From: Neostapfia colusana | Taxonomy: Eukaryota; Streptophyta; Magnoliopsida; Poales; Poaceae | Direction: 5' to 3' | Assembly: GCA_030760725.1 (NCBI GenBank) | Contig: JASWHV010000016.1 | Coordinates: 15,863,084 to 15,927,083, forward strand | DNA: 64,000 nt | Shown: piece by piece, positions 42,520 to 55,400 of the stretch | How positions within the stretch are numbered: position 1 is the first letter of the stretch | Layout: the number at the start of each line of letters is the position of its first letter | The notes under the pieces: model-generated | Seen by the model: only the letters and a program-made list of their open reading frames with translations | Told to the model about the DNA's origin: nothing | Databases searched by the model: none | Made by a program: the position numbers and the translations under genes

Positions 42520-45500
42520 CTAGGGGAACAGATCCGGAAACTGTGCCTTGAGCTCGTCTTCTCGCTCCCATGTGGCTTCTGCTTCCGAGTGGTGCTTCCA
42601 CTGCACTTTGCACGTTCAGATTCTTTTATTCCTTGTGATGCGTTCCATCGTCTCCAGGATCTTGACCGACTGCTCGGCATATGAAAGGTCTTCTTGTACG
42701 TCCACCTCATTCATGGGTAACCTCTCTTCGGGTGTTCTTAAGCATTTCTTGAGTTGTGACACATGGAACACATCGTGCACATCTGATAGGCGAGCTGGTA
42801 ATTCTAGCTGATATGCCACTTCACCTTTTCTCTCTAGAATCTGGAAAAGGTCCAATATATCGGGGTGATAACTTCCCTTTCATCTTGAATCGATAAAGTC
42901 CTCTCATAGGAGACACTTTGAGATAAACATAGTCCCCTAAGTTGAAAGTGAGCTCTCTTCTTCGTATATCGGCATAGCTCTTCTTTCGGGTCTGGGCTAT
43001 TCTCAAGTTGTCGTGAATTTCCCTCACTTTCGCCTCGGCTTCTTGTAGTACCTCTGGCCCAAACACTTTGCTCTCCCCAGTTTGGTTCCAAAACAATGGA
43101 GTTCTGCACTTCCTCCCATACAACGCCTCAAAGGGTGACATCTTCATACTAGTCTGGTAGCTGTTATTGTAGGAGAATTTCGCATACGGTAGGTTATTAT
43201 CCCAACTCCTATTGTTCTTGAGTGCACAAGCTCTCAGCATATCCTCTAGGATCTGATTGGTTCTTTCGGTCTGCCCATCAGTCTGTGGGTGGTATGCAGA
43301 ACTAAAATTCAGTTGAGTCCCCATGGTTTCATGTAACTTCTGCCAAAACCTTGAGGTGAACTTTATCCCTCGATCTGACACTATCTTTTTCGACACTCCA
43401 TGAAAACACACGATTCTTGACCTGTACAATTCTGCCAATTTGGATCCGCTGTAGCTTTCTTTCACGGGGATGAAATGAGCTACCTTAGTCAGCCTGTCGA
43501 TTATGACCCATATCGAATCATATCCCGATTGGGTCCTAGGCAGACCCACTATGAAGTCCATACCTATTTCTTCCCATTTCCATTCAGGCACTTTGAGTGG
43601 TTGCAACAATCCCGTGGGTCGTTGATGTTCTGCTTTCACCAATTGACATGTGTCACATAGGGCAACATGTTCCGCAACGTCTCGCTTCATGCCATACCAC
43701 CAATATCTGCTCTTGAGGTCATGATACATCTTCATACTCCCAGGGTGAATGGAATAGTCGGAATCATGAGCCTCCCTCAGAATTAGTTCACGGATCTCCT
43801 TTACCTCAAGGACACGGATTCTTTTCCCATGCCACACCGTACCTTGTTCATCCTCTCTAAACCCAGGAGCTTTATTCTCTTTGATGAGTTCTCTGATTTC
43901 TTGTATCTTCTCGTCATTCTTCTGACCGTTGCGTATGTCTTGCTCTAATGTGGAGTCCACTTCCATGGCGATGGCCTCACTACTATTCACCAGACATAGA
44001 TTGAGTTTTGCAATTTCCTCCCTCAATTCTGTAGGCACGTCATCTAAGCTCAACATGTTGATATGCACCTTCCGGCTTAAAGCATCTGCCACGACGTTCG
44101 CTTTCCCAGGATGATAGTTGATACCCACATCAAAGTCGTTGATTAGCTCTAACCATATCCTTTGTCTGAGGTTGAAGTCTGGCTGTGTGAAAATATACTT
44201 TAAGCTCTTATGATCTGTGTATATCTCTGTCCTCTTTCCCATCAAGTAATGCCTCCAAAGCTTCAATGTGTGGACCACTGCGGCTAGCTCTAGGTCATGC
44301 GTAGGATAGTTCTTCTCGTGTTTTCGAAGCTGCCGGGACGCATAGGCAACGACATGCCCCTCTTACATGAGAACACATCCCAACCCATGTCCAGAAGCAT
44401 CACAATATACCGAAAAATTCTTCAGCATGTCTGGCATAACTAGCACTGGGGCTGTTGTCAATCTTTTTTCAGCTCTTGGAAACTTGCCTCACACTCCGGA
44501 GTCCATGTGAATGTGATTCCCTTCTCTAGCAATTTTGTGAGGGGTCTTGAGATCTTGGAGAAGCCCTCAATGAATCGTGGATAGTACCCAGCCAATCCTA
44601 AGAAGCTCCGGGTCTCCCCGACATTTTCAGGGGTCTTCTACTTCTGCACATCCACGATCTTCGCGGGATCCATAGAGATTCCTCCTTCCAAGATTATATG
44701 TCCTAAGAAGGGAACTCTCTTCAGCCAAAACTCACATTTTCTTAGCTTGGCATATAGTTGGTGTTCTCTCAACCTTTGCAACACCAGTCTTAGATGTTTC
44801 TCGTGTTCTTCTTCATCTTTGGAGAAGATGAGAATGTCATCAATGAAAACCACCACAAATTTGTCCAAATATTCCATGAATACCTTGTTCATGAGATACA
44901 TGAAGTACGACGGGGCATTAGTTAGCCCGAACGACATGACGGTGTATTCATACAACCCGTACCGAGATACGAAGGTTGTCTTGCGAATGTCGGTTGGCCT
45001 TATCTTCAGTTGGTGTTATCCCAACCTGAGATCGATTTTTGAGAATACACAAGCCCCTCTCAACTGATCAAATAGGTCTTCAATGCGAGGTAATGGGTAC
45101 TTGTTCTTGATGGTTACCTCATTCAACGCACGGTAGTCTATGCATAGCCTTTGGGTTCCATCCTTCTTGGGCACAAATATCACTGCAGCTCCCCATGGCG
45201 AGGAATTAGGACGAATAAACCCTTTCTCTGTCAATTCCCGGATATGTTCTTTGAGCTCCTCTAGTTTTTTAGAATCCATCCGGTAAGGCCTCTTGTATAT
45301 CGTGGCGGTTCCAGTCATTAGTTCAATCACGAACTCCACTTCACGATCTGGGGGCATACCTGGCAACTCTTCAGGAAAAACGTCTGGATATTCCTTGATA
45401 ACCCTTATCTCTTCCACTTCCACTTCCACTTGATTGAGTTTGATGTCCCTCTTAGTTTCTTGTACGACTATGAACTTCACTTTTGTGCCACTATGGTGAG

Positions 45501-46992
45501 TTAGTTCCACCGTTCTAGTCGAACAATGGATGATGCCTTTATGTTTGGTCAACCAATCCATACCCAAAATAATATCTATCCCTTGTGAGTTTATCACTAT
45601 GAGGTTTGCAGTAAATACTACCCCATTAATGTCTAGATTCACTTTGGGGCACACTTGTCTTGTTCTTATTTCTCCCTCTGGAGAGTTCACTGCTAATATA
45701 TGATTCATTTGTGTTGTTGCTAGATCATGCTTCTTAACAAATCCTTGAGCAATGAACGAGTGGGTAGCACTGGAATCAAACAAAATGGTTGCAATATGTA
45801 AAGTTGCAGGGAACTTACCAATTACCACATCAGGTGCCTTCTGTGCTTCTTCCATGGTCATGTGGTTCACCCGTCCTCGCATCATATTTTGTTGCTGTGG
45901 CTGCATAGGCTTCTTCTTTGGGCACTTGTGAGCGTAGTGCCCCACTTCACCACAGTTGAAGCATTGCACCCCAACTTTAGGTGACTGGCCTTTGTTTTCT
46001 TGGGGTGGGTTCTGTGACCCTTGTCCTGCTGATCGAGGTTGATAAGTGGGGCGTGGCTGCTGCACAAACTGACGCTGCGGCTGTATTGGTGCTGATGGAG
46101 GCCTGAAGTTCGGGTTGTACCCTCTCGGTGTTGAGTAGGGTACTACAGCACGGCTCGTCTGCCCTGCAGGTTGCTGCATCAGACGTGGACGTGTGTTGCT
46201 GCTTGATGCTTGGTGTGACCATCCCATCTCCCTCTTGTTTTCATTCTCCAAGGCCTTCAGCTTCCTCTCCACAACAAACGCCCTGTCCACCATCTGTTGG
46301 AAACTTTCATATTCGTTGGAGGACATTGCACATTGCATTTCCATAGTGAGCACTTCCACAAAGCAGTCCTGTTTCTACTCATCAGTTTCAATGTCCCGCG
46401 GTGCATAACGGGACAGTTGGGTGAACTTTGTGAGATACTCCCTCACTGTCATGTTGCCCTGTTGCAGTCCCAAAAACTCCTTCCTCTTGTTCTTCAGTTC
46501 TCCCCTTGTTATGTGGTGGTTTTGGAAACTGCGCTTGAACTCTTCCCAAGTTATGTTCTCGGGGTCGTGATGGGCTGCCACGTAAGCGGTCCACCAATCA
46601 GCAGCGGGTCCATGATATTGATGAGAGGCAAACAGCACCCTCTCATATCCTTGGCATTGTATGATCCTCATCTTGTTCTCAATGGTCTTGAGCCAATCAT
46701 CCGCCTCCAAAGGTTCAGCAGCACTTGCAAACTTTGGGGGTTGAGTTCCTAGGAACTCACTCAAACTTGGTTGACGTGGTGCAGCCTGTGGGGGTGGAGC
46801 TTGGTGCAAGTTAGCCACCACTTGAGTCAAATTCTGGATGAGCTGATTTTGATTGTCGATCATTTGGTATATAGGATCAGCTCCTCCTCGGCGACCACCC
46901 CTGCCTTGCCATCCAGGAAGGTGGGGATTGGCAGCCTCATTGTTGTTGTTGTTGTTGGGGTTGGCACCACGACCTCTTCCTCTCCCGGACAT
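42520..46992 (-). pseudogene. gag-pol: gag-pol polyprotein of Tekay element A, multiply interrupted
   Basis: ATG at 46992 (MSGRGRGRG). Gag core: about residues 75-200 of the first frame. TAG at 46375-46377, where element B has Lys. The frame resumes: zinc knuckle CFNCGEVGHYAHKC (about 45963), protease DSSATHSF (the usual DSG glycine is Ser), RT start FVPKKDG and DYRALNE. TAA at 45016-45018 replaces the Tyr of the DLRxGYHQ motif. RT catalytic FIDDIL lies in 44638-44955, then TAG at 44638 replacing Trp. After a further stop (about 44364) and a frameshift, RNase H and integrase occupy 42821-44278 (DHKSLKYIF, CDTCQLVKAEH, DFIVGLPRTQ, SDRG, TERTNQILEDM). Frameshifts near 42840 and 42640 precede a chromodomain-like WKHHSEAEATWE ending with TAG at 42520. 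Confidence 0.9.
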
Positions 46993-47331
46993 CTATTATG
47001 ATTAACTAAATGTCAACTTAATCATTACGCATTAATTTCCCACATTGCTTGTATAAACTTAAACTTTTGAGACATTAAAATTTAGACAATTTCTGAAAAT
47101 CTCGCATAGACTCTTAGGCACCATGTCTCATACAAAAACAAATGCAACTATTGATTCATAAGGTTTCACACACAAAAGTAAATGCAATCATAAAGACGAG
47201 GTTGTGGACAAGTGCCCATAGCTCCCACAACTCACGTCATACACCAAACATTAACAAGCAAATAGATAGGTTCTTGACTCGACTACTCGATAACATGCTG
47301 AAATAAGGAAAATAACTCTAAACGACTCGTA
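46993..47331 (-). other. Untranslated stretch between pre-gag ORF and gag
   Basis: About 340 AT-rich bases separate the pre-gag ORF stop from the gag ATG. No ORF or motif is recognised apart from a block (GAGGTTGTG...CTCACAACTCACG-like) shared with 63730-63775 of element B. Confidence 0.55.
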
Positions 47332-48102
47332 TCACTGAGCTGGCTCGTCGGGGTCTTCCTCGTCATTGCGGCTGCCCTCAAACTCCGCTCTAGGTGAGGA
47401 AGCTGCTGGTGGAGAAGTGCGGCGATGATTGTTCGCCCGGCGGTCTGGGGAGTCAGGAGTCCATGTGTCATTCTCCGTGACACACATTTCGTTCCCATCT
47501 CCTCTCTACCTCGCCCTCAAGCTGGCGCGAAGCAACGCCTCAGTATCCTTCAGGGTGTCACGGACATCCTGAAGCTCCTGCTAGCACTCCTGCAGTCGAG
47601 TGCTGAGCATAGCTGCATCCTCCAAGCACAGGTCCATGTGCTCATGAGAAGTCCCCTGCTGCACCGGGGGGTACTTGTACTCCGCGGTGCCACTCTCACG
47701 CTGGAGGACATACATGTACTCAGTCCTGTCCAGGTGGCCACAGTTGATGTAACTCTAGTAGGTGATGGCCTCCCAGGTGACATCCTTCTCAGCATCGGCC
47801 TGAGTCGCTCGACAAGATGGAGAGCGGTGGATCTTGAGCAGCTTGTTTTTATGGATGGTCCTCATCTCTGAGCTCCATTCTTCACGCTTTTCACGGATGG
47901 TCCTGGCGGAGCTGTAGTGTATGATCAGCTTGCCAACGTTGCCGGCGATGTGAAGCATACGCCGAAGACGGTGCAACAAGCCTCCCACTACCAACCCGTA
48001 GGAGTGGTATGTCACTGGGCGGTTCTCCTCCCTCAAGGCAAGGGCAACTACAGGAACTCTCCCTCCAGTGGACTTGCGAGCGGAGCGGACCATGCGAACC
48101 AT
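47332..48102 (-). pseudogene. Additional ORF upstream of gag (orf0-like) in Tekay element A
   Basis: From ATG at 48102-48100 one frame of 256 codons runs to TGA at 47334-47332, broken by three TAGs (47755-47757 and two further downstream). The protein is basic at the N side (MVRMVRSARKSTGG), has a helical Gln/Glu/Leu-rich central part (LSTRLQECxQELQDVRDTLKDTEALL, a likely coiled coil) and an acidic C-terminus (NDEEDPDEPAQ). Element B encodes a similar acidic C-terminus at 63899-64000, so the frame was coding in their ancestor. A TTTTATGTTTTAG tract directly before the ATG looks like a splice acceptor. An extra ORF before gag (orf0) is known from some rice gypsy elements; identity with that family is not shown here. 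Confidence 0.6.
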
Positions 48103-48311
48103 CTAAAACATAAAACATTTAAAATCAAGTTAGACAGTAATTAAATAAATACTGTGTTTTGAATAAAAGTTGAGGCAAGATGAACAAATAAAATAAAGAA
48201 GCAACATTAATTAACACTTTTACCCCACACCTTTTGTAAAATAGTTTTTAAGAACATAAGGTCCTTAAATACGTCCATTTCTATCTAGGTCCACGTTCCT
48301 ATGGGCAACCT

Positions 48312-48324
48312 GGCTCTGATACCA
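48312..48324 (-). other. Primer binding site of Tekay element A
   Basis: The minus strand reads TGGTATCAGAGCC four bases inside the 5' LTR end, the complement of initiator tRNA-Met. Confidence 0.88.
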
Positions 48325-48328
48325 TTTC

Positions 48329-51300
48329 TGTCACACCCGTTTTTTCCGAAGAACGACCGAGTGACTATAACATGTATGCCAGGATCATTTTCTCATACAT
48401 GTGACCAAAAAGTGAAGCATCATTATATTACAAGCCAAGTGTTCGAATATAAATAAGTCTTACATAACATAACGTCACGATGGACGATAATATGTTCACA
48501 ACATATGAATAAACCAATAGCGGAAGATAAGTCTTGTGGGTTCCATCACAGGCGTTGCCCGGGGGACTCCGTGAACCTAAAATCCTTCTTCGGGGCCGAA
48601 GTCTTGGTCATTGTACGCCACGTCATTCCCTTGGCCTGAGTAGCAATTTAAAACCAACAGAAAAGCAAGCTTGAGTACCGTAGGTACTCAGCAAGTGTGG
48701 GAAAGTTATGTCATGCATGGCTAGAGCAAGGAGAGGTTGAACTCATGGTTAAAGCACTACGCAATTAAATACCTATCACCTTAGCTTATTAAGCACCTAC
48801 ATTACTACGTAGGTGAAATGGTCCCAATCCCCCAATCCCATCAACAATATCAAGTAACCATAACATCATTTCCAATGTTAAGCTCCCCGCTTAACATCCT
48901 CAACTTCCCAATTCATCATCATCTAATCATGAATAAGTCCAAGCCGCTCTTGACCGTGAGCACGGCTGTCATGAAAGTTTTGACTCTGCGGAGTTTGCAC
49001 CACTGTACCCACATGTAGTGATTTCATTCCCCGTTGCCGGGTGGACTAGGAAACCTCTATTTTGCCAGTGGCTGCGAACCACGTTCACACTTCCGAGGTG
49101 TGTAGCCAGGAGATCACTATGAGGCCTTTACAAAGGGATTCCCGACGAGTGTGGGCCCACTGAGGTTTCACCCCTAACAGCATCCAAGAGGCTCCAACCC
49201 CGCTGCAGTGGCCCCCTCTTGAGCCTTGCGGTTCATATGGTAGTCCAGCTGACACCTATTCCCGGCACCATGCAAACACCCATACTACGCCGCGGATGCA
49301 CTTCCTTAGGATACAGGCAAGTACTATACACAAACCCGAGTCTCGTGCACGCAGCACCAACCAAAGCATCCAACTTGCCTAGATCCCTACCTCTACATAA
49401 TTCAAAATATCTCATTCAAGGGTAAAATAAACAAGTTGATGATCTTATATCCCATTCTAAGCATGGCTAAGCATGAGTAGTGTAAATGAATGACATAATA
49501 ACATAACTCCCAACCCAGGCTACAAGGAAGCAAGATAATGAAAATTTAGGGAAACTTCCTAGCATGGGTATCACATTCCAAATTGAGAATGCAATTAAAT
49601 TCTAACTACACATCCTAGTATAGGATCAAAGTGGTCAATGACACTTGCCTTCTTCCTGCTGCTCCGGGAATGGAAAGTCTTGATCTTGAAAGGTGAGAAC
49701 CTGCTCTGGGGCTGGTTCTACTCATGCCAATACACACATAGCAAAAGAAAACCACACTCCAAAAGCAATAGTCCACACATACATTCATGCAAGTCATACA
49801 TGCATACCCATTTAAAGTCATATACATAATTAAGTGTTGTGTTTACCCTAGATAGGTTGCTCCTATGCATATATGCACTTTTAAACATATATTTATTTTT
49901 AAATTTAATATTCAGATTTTTAAGTGCACCCTATATATGAATTTCCAATTTGAACAAATTTTCTATATGAGATAATACATTTATTAGCCACAAAATTTGC
50001 ATGACAGATAATTTCCTACTCCAAATAGGTTTTCTGCTCTTCTACACAAACTTAACTTGAAGTTTTGGATTTAGGGACCTCATTTGCCATTTTCCAATTA
50101 TGTATACCTATTTTCCTCTATTTTCATATTTATTTTCCCTACCAAAAGTGTACTCCAATACTAAAATAGCAAAATATATCACCTAAACAGAATATGTTCT
50201 GATCTAAAATGCCCAATAAAATATATTTTGACTTCCTCTCTGATGGGATCAATTTAAATTTATTTTTACCTATTTTCAGAATTATTTTCTAGCCTAAAAA
50301 TAAATTTCCAGCAATAAAACAGCAACCTAAATTCCTACAAAAATTTCTACTGTTCCAATTACCTAGACAGAACCTTTATAAAATTTCCCTACCCCTTTTT
50401 GGTTACTTAGATTTATTTTTTTCCACATATTTAAATTTGTTTTATGCCTAAAGGGTACATATTCAGAAGTAAATAGCAAAACAGCAATCTCTTTTAAATT
50501 TCAAAGTCTATTTCCCCTATAAATTCAACTTCAGATTATTCTACCAGTTTCCAATAGGGTTAGAATAATTCAAACTGAATTTATACCCATGTTTGAATTT
50601 AAACCATACTTAATTTGCTTGAATTTATAAATTTAATATTCCACAGGGTTGAAATTCAAATTCTATACTGTTGCAGGGTCAAAATTATATTTTCCAAAAA
50701 CTTTAGGGGTCAATGCATCATTCACAGAGGGTTTTTCCTAATTTTTATTAAGTCCAGGGGCAAAAAAACTGATTTTTAAATGCATTTACACGAATTCCAG
50801 AGAACCTAGGGGCTAGAAGGTTTCAGGGGCTACCTATTCTTTTCTAACAAATCCAGGGGGTAGCGCGCAAGATTCCCAGCCTTTATAATACGGGGCTGAT
50901 GTGGGCCGTCCAATTTTAAAATGGACGGACCGCAGAGGGCCACGTCGCCCAGGCCAGGTGCAGGCGGCGCTGCCCGGCGGCGCGTGGCGGCGGGAGGCGG
51001 CGATCTCGCTGGAGAGTTTCAGGTTTTCGTCTACACTCGCCAAAACTAGGATTTCTTGGCATAGAACGGAAGAGGGGAGGTAGGGGTCTCACCTCGGTGG
51101 TTTTCTTGAGCTCGGAGGCCCTGGAAGTCGGTCGACGACGAGGTCCGAGGGGGAAGCTCGGCGGTGCTCACCGGAGCTGTGGCTAGAGCTCAAAACACGG
51201 TGCCTTCTTCGCCTGCAAGACTCCCCGGCGGCGGTGGCACACACTACACGCGTTAGATCAGAGAAAACGGGAGAAATTCGAAGGAAAACGGCGATGGGAG

Positions 51301-51747
51301 CTTCGGTCCTCACCGGAAACTGAGGCAAGTCGATCGGGGAGAAAAAGGGACGGACCTCGGTGTTTAAATGGGCGAGGGGGTGGCGGGGGCGAGTGGGGTT
51401 CGTGCTGCACCGAGAGGGGGGGCCGTAGATCGTGGGCGCGGCGGTGAAGTCGGAAGGAAGGGTGCGGCGGTTGCTCGGAGGCGGGAAAAGAGGGGACGGG
51501 GGTTGGAAGAAAAAGGTGCCGACAGGTGGGTCCCGCACGGCAGAGAGAGGAGAGGGGGGGAATGGGTCGTGGGTTGCTGGGCTGGCTGGCGGGTTTCGAC
51601 CCATTGGCCATTTTTCTTTTTCCTTTCCTTTTTCTTTTTCTGTTTTTGCTTCAAATTTGAATTCCGATTTGAATTTGAAATTTCCTCCAACATGCATCAC
51701 GTCCAATAAATTTGAATTCATATTTTGCCACATTTTGGGGTGTTACA
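48329..51747 (-). repeat. 5' LTR of Tekay element A (right), 3,419 bp
   Basis: It matches 38900-42474 with many substitutions and small indels. The largest visible deletion is near 49299. Overlapping ORFs at 51089-51733 are the GC-rich equivalents of those at 41630-42460 and are not genes. Confidence 0.92.
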
Positions 51748-51752
51748 TCAAA
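51748..51752. repeat. Right TSD (TCAAA) of Tekay element A
   Basis: Exact copy of 38895-38899 directly after GTGTTACA. Confidence 0.9.
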
Positions 51753-52468
51753 TTTAAAACCAATTTCTCTCTTAAATGAGATATAATATCATTATATTTT
51801 TCTATACTTCATTTTTTAAAAAATAGAATTTTAAACCTAATGTTCCTACATTGTAAATTTATTTATATTATTTAATCTAGTTTTGGAAAATGTCTTAATA
51901 TTTTTTTACTTTTAAAACATTTCTTGTAAATTGTTTTTACATTTATAGCAAACTTTTTAATAGGTGTTACAAAATTGAACTTCATTTTAAATAATTTTGA
52001 ATGCATTTGTTCTTATCATTGAGTTATATATTAAAACACAGATTTAGAATATGTAACATAGTGAATATTTAATAAAACTCAAAGAAGAAAACAAAAGATA
52101 ACCTCCGGTAGTGTGCTGCGGCCTTGATGTTGATGGGCACTAATGGGCCCCGCGTCACACCGAAGCTATGGGTAGCGTGGCATGTCTATAGGAGGCCGTG
52201 TGGTGAGAGGTGGTGGAAGCACAGGCAGGCGAGCGTGGAGGGGAAGGCGATGGGGAAGAAGCTGGGAGGCGGCAGAGCTGGGGGTCACAAGGGCCTCCTC
52301 TGGAGGCTGCCGGAGGTTACCTCCAAGGAGCTCGGTAAGGTCGGCCCGGCATCGGCTGCGGCGCCGGCATCGGCTTCTTCGGTGGTAAAGACCCCCCCCC
52401 CCCCATAACCTTTCTCGCTCAGTCTATGAGGTTATGAATTGATCGGATTGTCAGATTGACTGGAGTAG
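51753..52468. other. Spacer between the two Tekay elements
   Basis: The first 350 bases are AT-rich without features and continue the locus left of 38895. From about 52105 the sequence becomes GC-rich and holds the possible host exon (52250-52387). A run of 13 C follows at 52392-52404. Confidence 0.55.
52250..52387 (+). pseudogene. Possible first exon of a small glycine-rich host protein gene, frameshifted
   Basis: ATG at 52250 gives MGKKLGGG, then LLWRLPEVTSKELGKVGP. After that Pro the continuing frame turns Ala/Ser-rich, but a one-base shift at about 52350 gives GIGCGAGIGFFGG, a Gly-rich pattern. This order (basic start, LPEV.SKELGK.GP, Gly-rich repeats) resembles a small glycine-rich plant membrane protein I remember but cannot name with confidence (possibly TGD5-like). 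GGTG|GTAAAG at about 52385-52389 would be a splice donor; the intron would then be cut by Tekay element B at 52469. It could be a transposon-captured fragment or the broken end of a real gene. Confidence 0.35.
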
Positions 52469-55400
52469 TGTCACACCCGGTTTTCCATAAGGAACACCCG
52501 AGCGTATTCTCACATGTATGCCAGGATCAGTTGAGTCATACATGTGCCGACAATAGTGAAATATCATTATATTACATGCCGAGGTCAACGGTAACATTAT
52601 ATTACATCATAAGTCATAATAGAATGATAAAAGTACTATCACACTAAATATTTACAACAGCGGAAGTCTAATAAAGGGTCCTCCAATCCATAGGTGTTGC
52701 CCGGGGGTTTCACCAACCTAGAACAACTCTTCGGGATTGAAGTCTTCCTCATCGAAGTCTATATCTTCATTTGCACCTGAGCATCATATGATATCCACAG
52801 AAGCAAGTTTGAGTACCAAAGGTACTCAGCAAGTGTAGGAAAGAATGTTATGAAGGCTAATAGCAAGGAAAGGCTAACATGGTTAAGAACTATGTATTAA
52901 TCCTAAGGCTTAGCTTTGATTAGCAACCCAACTTACTAAGTGATAATCCCACCAACCTCATAATTAATTTATTAATGTTAGGTTACACCACCCAGCAACC
53001 TCTTTCAATTCACATCCATGTTTCTCTAATCATGGACAAGTCCAAGCCGCTCTTGACCGTGAGCACGGCTGTCATGGCAGTTTGGTTCTCTGCAGAGATG
53101 GTACCACTTTACCCACAAGTAGTGATTTCATCCCCTGTTGCCAGGTGGACTAAGAAACCTCCCTGATATCCGTGGTTGCAAGCCACATTACACACTTCCT
53201 TTGGTGTGCGATCAGGAGATCACTACATGGCCTTTACAAAGGGTCTACCGGCAAGTACAAGCCCACTGAGGTTTCACCGCTGCAGTTCCTGGGAGTAAAC
53301 CCTCCTCTGCATAAGCCCCCTCTTGAGCCTTGCAGTTCCCAGGGCAGTCAAAAATAGACTCCCATTCTCCGCACCATCCAAACACTCATACTATACCGGA
53401 AAACTCCTAATTAATTGGCCAAGCTGCCCCATCTCAGTCTTGTGGTGGCACTGTAAAGCCGGGTTAACTGTTCTATGAACCGGTCCTTAGAATCTAAGAC
53501 AGGCACTAACTCATTCTCGAGTCTCGTGCACGAATCACCAACCAAAACAACCAGTCTGTCTAGATTCCTAACACCATGACACACACTTGTGTCTTTCATA
53601 TAACCCACAAGACTAGCAACATTTATGTTTCATTCATTTTCTACATTCCAAGCATGGCTAAGCAGATAGAATGATAACCAACAAATCCTATCCAAATCCC
53701 TCCATGGTTTTGCAAGGAATGATAAGGAATAAAAACTAGTGAAACATCCTACACTAGGTTTCATATTGAAGACATCATGCAAATAGTCTAACTATTCATC
53801 CTAGAATAGGAACAAAGTGGTCAAGGAACACTTGCCTTTGAATGGAAGTTGATTTACTTTGAAATCTTGCTCTTGAAGATTAGGAAGTAGTTCTTGGATT
53901 GGTTCTATCCATGTATATGCACACAAAACAATGCAAAACATTCCATAAGAATCTTAACAATAAATTTCAATTATATATAGGTTTGATTACACACATATAC
54001 TATTGATTTGATGTCATTTCATGTGGTTTGAATGAAAATAAGTTTCAAATGGACATCCATATCTTTTACTTTATCTTTGTTATAGTAAAATACTCATTTT
54101 CAAATTTTGTAGTGATTTTTAATAATTTCTAGAGTTTTTTATATGTATATATGTCAATTTTATAATTAATTCAGTTCTAAAAATTATTTAAATTATTACT
54201 ATAATTATTTTCAGCGCTCATATTGCTATTTTCTACATGTCAGAACCTATTTATGTATTTGGAACAGTTTCCATAATTTTCCTTCATTATATAATATTTT
54301 TATTTATATTTCAGCATTTATTTAATGCTTAAAATTACATTTTCAGCCATATATATAATTATTCTGGACTACAGAAACTTTATATATACAAAAATATGAA
54401 AACATAATAATCTTATGCTTTTTAATAAATTTCTACAATTTTTCTGAGACCTATATTGTTTTTATTTTGATTTTCAGAATCAATTTGTCACCAAATAAAT
54501 AATTTCAGCCTTTGGGAATTATTATTTTTAATTTCAGAATTTATTTTCTGATCAGAATGTTTAAACAGAGTTTTTGATGAATTCCTAACACTTTTCAAAA
54601 GTCATTTAGCCTATTTTGATTAATTACAGAATTAAAATCAAATTTTTAAACAGTCTTGGGCCAAAATGTAATACTTACAGTTTTTCTAGGGTTGAAATTG
54701 CATATAAAGAACTATTTTATTAATTTACAAATAACACAGGGGCTATTTGGCTATTTTAAACTGAATTTCCTAATTTCTATTAAGCCTAGGGCTAATTCTG
54801 CAAAGAACAGGGGCTATTTCCTAGTTATTTAAATCTCCAGGTACCCCTCTGTGAAATTTCTAACGTTTATAACTACTTTGAATGTGGGCCGTCGGATCTG
54901 AGATCAACGGCCCAGATTTAAAATAACCGAACCGGTATGCACGTTCTAATCTGAGCCGTTGGCTAAAATCCGACGCACCAGAAGCGACCACGTCGCCCTA
55001 ACCCCGTCTCCCTCGCGTCCGACGGCCGCGCGATCGCCGGCGAGCGGGGGCGGTGGCCGGAATCTTTCTGTTTCTTCGATCCCTCCACCATTTCTTGATC
55101 TCTTTGCACCAGAAGAAAGAGGAGAGGATGGGGGACTCACCTAGGGGGTTTTCAGGGACCGGAACTGGCCGGAGAGGGGTGATTGACGACGGCAGTGAAG
55201 AATTCCGGCGATCTTCATCGGCAGCGCTTCCCAGTCGTGCTCCTTCAGAGAATTTCGTCGGGAATTCGTTCCTGAGGCCGAGGGAGGGTGTAGGGAACGC
55301 TAGAACTGAAGATCTTCGTTTGCTTTTGAAGAATTGGGAATATGGCGGTTTTTTCGATCGGGAGTGTTTGAGGGCGATTTCGGTGGGGGAAAGTGGCCGG

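Larger units (their letters stand above)
38900..51747 (-). mobile_element. Full-length Tekay/Del-type gypsy chromovirus A, decayed, 12.8 kb
   Basis: LTRs at 38900-42474 and 48329-51747 share TGTCACACCC...GGGGTGTTACA ends and a perfect 5-bp TSD. PBS (initiator Met) next to the right LTR and PPT next to the left LTR give minus orientation. The internal order is an extra ORF, gag, protease, RT, RNase H, integrase and chromodomain. LTRs over 3 kb, the chromodomain-like C-terminus and the RT signature are typical of the Tekay/Del lineage. Several stops and frameshifts inactivate it. Confidence 0.92.
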
